From the NCBI GenBank assembly GCA_004555725.1, contig SFHC01000008.1, positions 1 to 64,000 on the forward strand: a stretch of 64,000 nucleotides of DNA, given 5' to 3'. Below, in pieces: positions 61,090-64,000 of the stretch (its first letter is position 1; every line of letters begins with the position of its first letter). Both the position numbers and the translations under genes were made by a program. The stretch is from [Eubacterium] saphenum. GTDB lineage: Bacteria; Bacillota; Clostridia; Peptostreptococcales; Anaerovoracaceae. The notes under the pieces are model-generated. The model searched no databases. It was not told where the DNA came from and saw only the letters and a program-made list of their open reading frames with translations.

Positions 61090-62271
61090 ATGGGAAAATT
61101 CGGATTGATCGGCAAAGGACTGGAGTACAGCTATTCGGTGCCGATACATCAGATGTTCGGTAATTACACATATGAACTGCTGGAGACCGGAGAGAATGAA
61201 CTGGAAGACAGAATCCGGGATCATGACTATGACGGATTCAATATTACGCTGCCATATAAGCGGAAAATCGTCTCGTACTGTGACGAGATATCTCCGGAAG
61301 CGCTGGCAACAGGAAGCGTCAACACGGTTATTCGCGAATTCGGAAAGATTAAAGGATACAACACTGATTATTTCGGATTCTGTTACTTGCTGGACCGCAA
61401 TGAAATCGATGTTCAGGGGAAAAAGTGCCTGGTTCTGGGAAGCGGAGGCGTGTCACATACTGTGCAGCAGGTTCTGAAGGACCGCAGGGCCTCGGAAATT
61501 GTAGTGGTTTCCCGGACGGGAGCGGTGAATTACGACTGTCTTCAGGATCATCGCGATGCAGAAATTATTATTAACGCCACGCCGGTCGGCATGTATCCGG
61601 ACAACGGGCGGTCGCTGATTGATTTCCGGGAATTCCCCAATTGCTGCGGGGCAGTGGATGTGATCTATAACCCGGACAAGACCTGGTTCATCCTGGATGC
61701 GATGGCGCATAATATTCCGTGCGCCGGCGGCATTTCCATGCTGGTCGCGGAGATCAAGCAGGCGAGCGAGCTGTTCCAGCAGAAGAAAATCCCGGACGAA
61801 GACATCGACAGTGCAATCTATGAAATCCGCAGCCAAAAGCTGAATTATATCCTGATCGGAATGCCGGGATCCGGAAAGACGTATCTCGGCGGACAAATGG
61901 CAAAAGCAAGGAACCGAGACTTCTACGACCTGGATACATGCATCGAAAAGAGCGAGGGCATGAGCAGAAGAAGAATCGTAGAAGAAAAAGGCGAGGAGTA
62001 TTACCGGGAGCGTGAAACCGAGTGCCTTAGAAAAATCTGCAAGAAAAACGGAATTGTCGTAGCCGCAGGCAGCGGAATCGTCACCCGCAGAGCGAACTAC
62101 AGCCTGATGAAGCAGAACGGGCGCATTATCTGGATCAAGCGGGATCTCGATAAACTTGAAATTGATGATTACTCCCCGACGCCGGAAGAACTGCAGAAGC
62201 TCTATGAAGAAAGAAGCGGGCTTTACGATTCCTGGAGTGATTATTTTATCGATAATAATCAGGAATTATAG
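61090..62271 (+). CDS. aroE-aroK: Fused shikimate dehydrogenase and shikimate kinase
   Basis: This 393-residue protein has AroE at residues 1 to about 235: the catalytic lysine K57 in NITLPYKRK, the NTD aspartate D93, VLGSGGVSHTVQQVL for NADP, and NATPVGMYP. AroK spans about 250-393, with Walker A GMPGSGKT (257-264) and the DLD magnesium motif (280-282). The third shikimate-kinase motif reads AAGSGIV (327-329 GSG), where GGG is usual, so the kinase site is somewhat divergent. The ATG at 61090 follows AGGAGGAGAGG. Products feed chorismate, the substrate of TrpE. The 3' end overlaps the convergent next gene by 13 bases. Confidence 0.88.
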   Translation: MGKFGLIGKGLEYSYSVPIHQMFGNYTYELLETGENELEDRIRDHDYDGFNITLPYKRKIVSYCDEISPEALATGSVNTVIREFGKIKGYNTDYFGFCYLLDRNEIDVQGKKCLVLGSGGVSHTVQQVLKDRRASEIVVVSRTGAVNYDCLQDHRDAEIIINATPVGMYPDNGRSLIDFREFPNCCGAVDVIYNPDKTWFILDAMAHNIPCAGGISMLVAEIKQASELFQQKKIPDEDIDSAIYEIRSQKLNYILIGMPGSGKTYLGGQMAKARNRDFYDLDTCIEKSEGMSRRRIVEEKGEEYYRERETECLRKICKKNGIVVAAGSGIVTRRANYSLMKQNGRIIWIKRDLDKLEIDDYSPTPEELQKLYEERSGLYDSWSDYFIDNNQEL

Positions 62272-63014
62272 GCGCGGATCATGCCTGCGCCTATGACCGT
62301 CGCAATCGGAACGACCAGACAGCACCCGATTCCGCTGATGGAAACGCTGATGAATTCACTCGCGAGGGACTGGCTGTTGATGATATAGCTGAAGTGGTAG
62401 TCCGAGACATACTGCATCAGAAGCGTCATATATTCTGCGATATAGACATAGAAAATAGTATGAATGGATGTGCTCATTACCGCCTTGCTCACCTGGAAAG
62501 AGGAACGGAACAGTTCCTGCAGGGAGAGGGCGGTATTGTTTTGATATATTTCATACGCGGATGAGGTGACTGCGACAGCCGTATCGATAACCGTTCCGAG
62601 AAGGGCGATGATCATGGTCGCAATCTGCAGCTGCAGCATATTCATATGGATGTTCCGGGTATATCCGTTAGAATCGGTGATTTCGTATTCTTCTGCGTTG
62701 AATCCCTGTGCGTTTGCTTTGTACGCCATAAAAAAGATCAGCCCCAGAAGAACCAGCACCGTTACAATAACTGAAACAAAGGCAGCTAGAGACTTCACAT
62801 TCATTTCATTCTGGTAGAACAGGGTAATGGCGGTAATCAGGACGCAGGCCAGAAGAACGACCAGAAGCGGGTTGAAGTTCCGATAAATCAGGAACAGCGT
62901 TCCGATCATGGTCAGCGCGCTGATGCAGGTGGATACAATGGATTTACTTCCTTTATCTCCGCAGATCGTGAAGATCAGCAGAAACAGGATTGCCGTTAAC
63001 AGAATCAGCATCAT
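62259..63014 (-). CDS. YibE/F-family membrane protein
   Basis: This 251-residue hydrophobic protein has about six to seven helices and the YibE/F-type segment ATMIIALLGTVIDTAVAVTSS. Its closest partner is the next upstream gene, and YibE/F genes are often found as a pair. The function is unknown; a transport role is likely. The start at 63014 is 5 bases from the stop of the preceding gene, with AAGGAGG inside it. Confidence 0.8.
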   Translation of the reverse strand: MMLILLTAILFLLIFTICGDKGSKSIVSTCISALTMIGTLFLIYRNFNPLLVVLLACVLITAITLFYQNEMNVKSLAAFVSVIVTVLVLLGLIFFMAYKANAQGFNAEEYEITDSNGYTRNIHMNMLQLQIATMIIALLGTVIDTAVAVTSSAYEIYQNNTALSLQELFRSSFQVSKAVMSTSIHTIFYVYIAEYMTLLMQYVSDYHFSYIINSQSLASEFISVSISGIGCCLVVPIATVIGAGMIRAYNS

Positions 63015-63019
63015 GGCTG

Positions 63020-64000
63020 TTAGTCCTCCTTTCCGTTTGCCGCGTTGGCGGTCATATCATCGGCAGATTGTTCACGGCTGCCGGAGCTGGCAGATGCTGC
63101 AGGTTGTTCCTTGCCGCGGTTCTTTTTTGTCGAAGGCTCATCCGGCTCGATCATGTGTCTCCGCTCGTAATAACCGATCGCGATAAACGCAGCAACCGGG
63201 ATGGCCAGCACCGTTCCGATGCTGCCGGTGAGGAACCGGGCAAGTTCAAAGAATACGTTGTAGTGCAGGATCGTCTTGAAATGGATTCCGTTGCGCATGA
63301 ACAGAATGAAGGACGGAATGCAGGACGCGATATTGGTGAGGAACATCAGGTTGATCATGGTGCCGACCAGGTCGTCTCCGACGCTTCTGCAGGACTGAAT
63401 CAGGCTGCGCCGGGTCACATGCTCGCCGGTGCGGACGATTTCGCTGACGGTCATCACCATGGTGACGACGACATCCATGACGGCGCCGAGTCCGCCGACC
63501 AGGACTTCTGAGAGGAAGATCAGGTTGGCAGTGTGCTGGTCGTATGGCTGGGACAGATAGTCCATAAAATCATAGTCGATGCGGCCGGAAAACTGCATGA
63601 CGACTGCAGAGAGCAGAGTCGTGATGCCGATTGTTGCAAGCGTTGCAAGCAGAGCGATCAGCGTCTTTTCATTTTTGCCCAGCATGAACAGAAGCAGCAT
63701 GCCTGTAAAGAATATCGTCATCGGGATGGTCATGAAGAGGATGTTGACGCCCTTGGTGTACATGACAAGGACCCAGTAGAACGCGATCATGTTCAGAACC
63801 AGACTCAGAATGGTCAGGATGCCGAGATTTCCGCCTACGAGCAGGAACAGGCCGAACAGGGCGGTCAGAATTGTTGTGATCAGATAGTCACGCTTGACAC
63901 TGACGGCGCTGGCAGTCAGTCCGGAGTGTCCCTGCTTCAGTGTGTCGATGAAGATACTGTCGCCTTTCTTGTACTTTGTGTCATATACCTGGGACTGGCT
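63020..64000 (-). CDS. YibE/F-family membrane protein, partial at the window edge
   Basis: The frame is open from the right edge down to the TAA at 63020, so the 5' end is missing. The visible 326 residues have at least six helices, with the YibE/F motif GGLGAVMDVVVTMVMTVSEI and an N-terminal QVYDTKYKKGDSIFI piece that looks like an extracytoplasmic part. The C-terminal 40 residues are charged and disordered. The true start lies beyond 64000; an internal ATG at 63790 is not the start, because coding continues above it. Confidence 0.8.
   Translation of the reverse strand, partial: SQSQVYDTKYKKGDSIFIDTLKQGHSGLTASAVSVKRDYLITTILTALFGLFLLVGGNLGILTILSLVLNMIAFYWVLVMYTKGVNILFMTIPMTIFFTGMLLLFMLGKNEKTLIALLATLATIGITTLLSAVVMQFSGRIDYDFMDYLSQPYDQHTANLIFLSEVLVGGLGAVMDVVVTMVMTVSEIVRTGEHVTRRSLIQSCRSVGDDLVGTMINLMFLTNIASCIPSFILFMRNGIHFKTILHYNVFFELARFLTGSIGTVLAIPVAAFIAIGYYERRHMIEPDEPSTKKNRGKEQPAASASSGSREQSADDMTANAANGKED

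Noticed and set aside
60778..61224. N-terminal extension of the acyl-CoA ligase to 61224
   Set aside because: The extra 149 codons overlap the divergent AroE-AroK gene and lack family similarity; a ribosome binding site fits the start at 60777.

Overview
The window looks like a chromosomal segment of an anaerobic, amino-acid-fermenting Firmicute of class Clostridia. The support is the ferredoxin-coupled 2-oxoacid oxidoreductase with a CoA-transferase, strong AGGAGG ribosome binding sites, a tryptophan T-box, CIRCE/HrcA-type heat-shock control, a yybP-ykoY manganese riboswitch and moderate GC content (by eye). I cannot name the genus.

Layout. 0-0.4 kb: left edge with a possible IS21-like end and a stranded gene tail. 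0.4-7.3 kb: a PAS/HTH regulator facing an operon with a P-loop protein, a four-subunit 2-oxoacid:ferredoxin oxidoreductase, a CoA-transferase and an OFA-type exporter or antiporter. 7.4-9 kb: a MntA/HepT toxin-antitoxin pair and a PrsW-like protease. 9.3-22 kb: a sulfate-assimilation island. 22-29.5 kb: repeat-rich spacers, tRNA-Ala(GGC), an aminotransferase, an AEC transporter, a sugar kinase, a lactate permease and a NADAR protein. 29.5-33.6 kb: a siroheme/uroporphyrinoid operon built of fused genes. 33.6-40.8 kb: glutathione peroxidase, HAD phosphatase, carbonic anhydrase, Fe-S aldo/keto reductase, an APC permease and a HigBA-type pair. 41-47.9 kb: a complete trp operon behind a T-box, with trpB frameshifted at an A9 run. 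48-64 kb: a second OFA transporter, two tandem Hsp20 genes with CIRCE elements, a B3/4 protein, an aminotransferase, PHP and nitroreductase proteins, a P-type ATPase behind a yybP-ykoY riboswitch, a YlmH-like protein, an acyl-CoA ligase, an AroE-AroK fusion and a YibE/F pair running off the right edge.

The main system is the sulfur island. CysD and CysN make APS. A dissimilatory-type APS reductase (AprA/AprB) would reduce APS directly to sulfite, and a small siroheme/4Fe-4S sulfite reductase with built-in ferredoxin clusters makes sulfide. A sulfur-carrier module of MetY-like enzyme, ThiS-like carrier, ThiF-like adenylase and JAMM protease closely resembles the HcyS/HcyF/HcyD thiocarboxylate pathway described in Wolinella succinogenes; it would deliver that sulfide as a protein thiocarboxylate to make homocysteine. 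A TusA-like protein, a CHR-family transporter (candidate sulfate importer) and a LysR regulator complete the set. Two details stand out: the carrier ends in Gly-Gly-Gly-Arg, so one residue must be trimmed before activation; and CysN carries a C-terminal remnant resembling APS kinase whose Walker A lysine is lost, as expected if APS is never turned into PAPS. The siroheme operon at 29.6 kb would supply the cofactor of the sulfite reductase.
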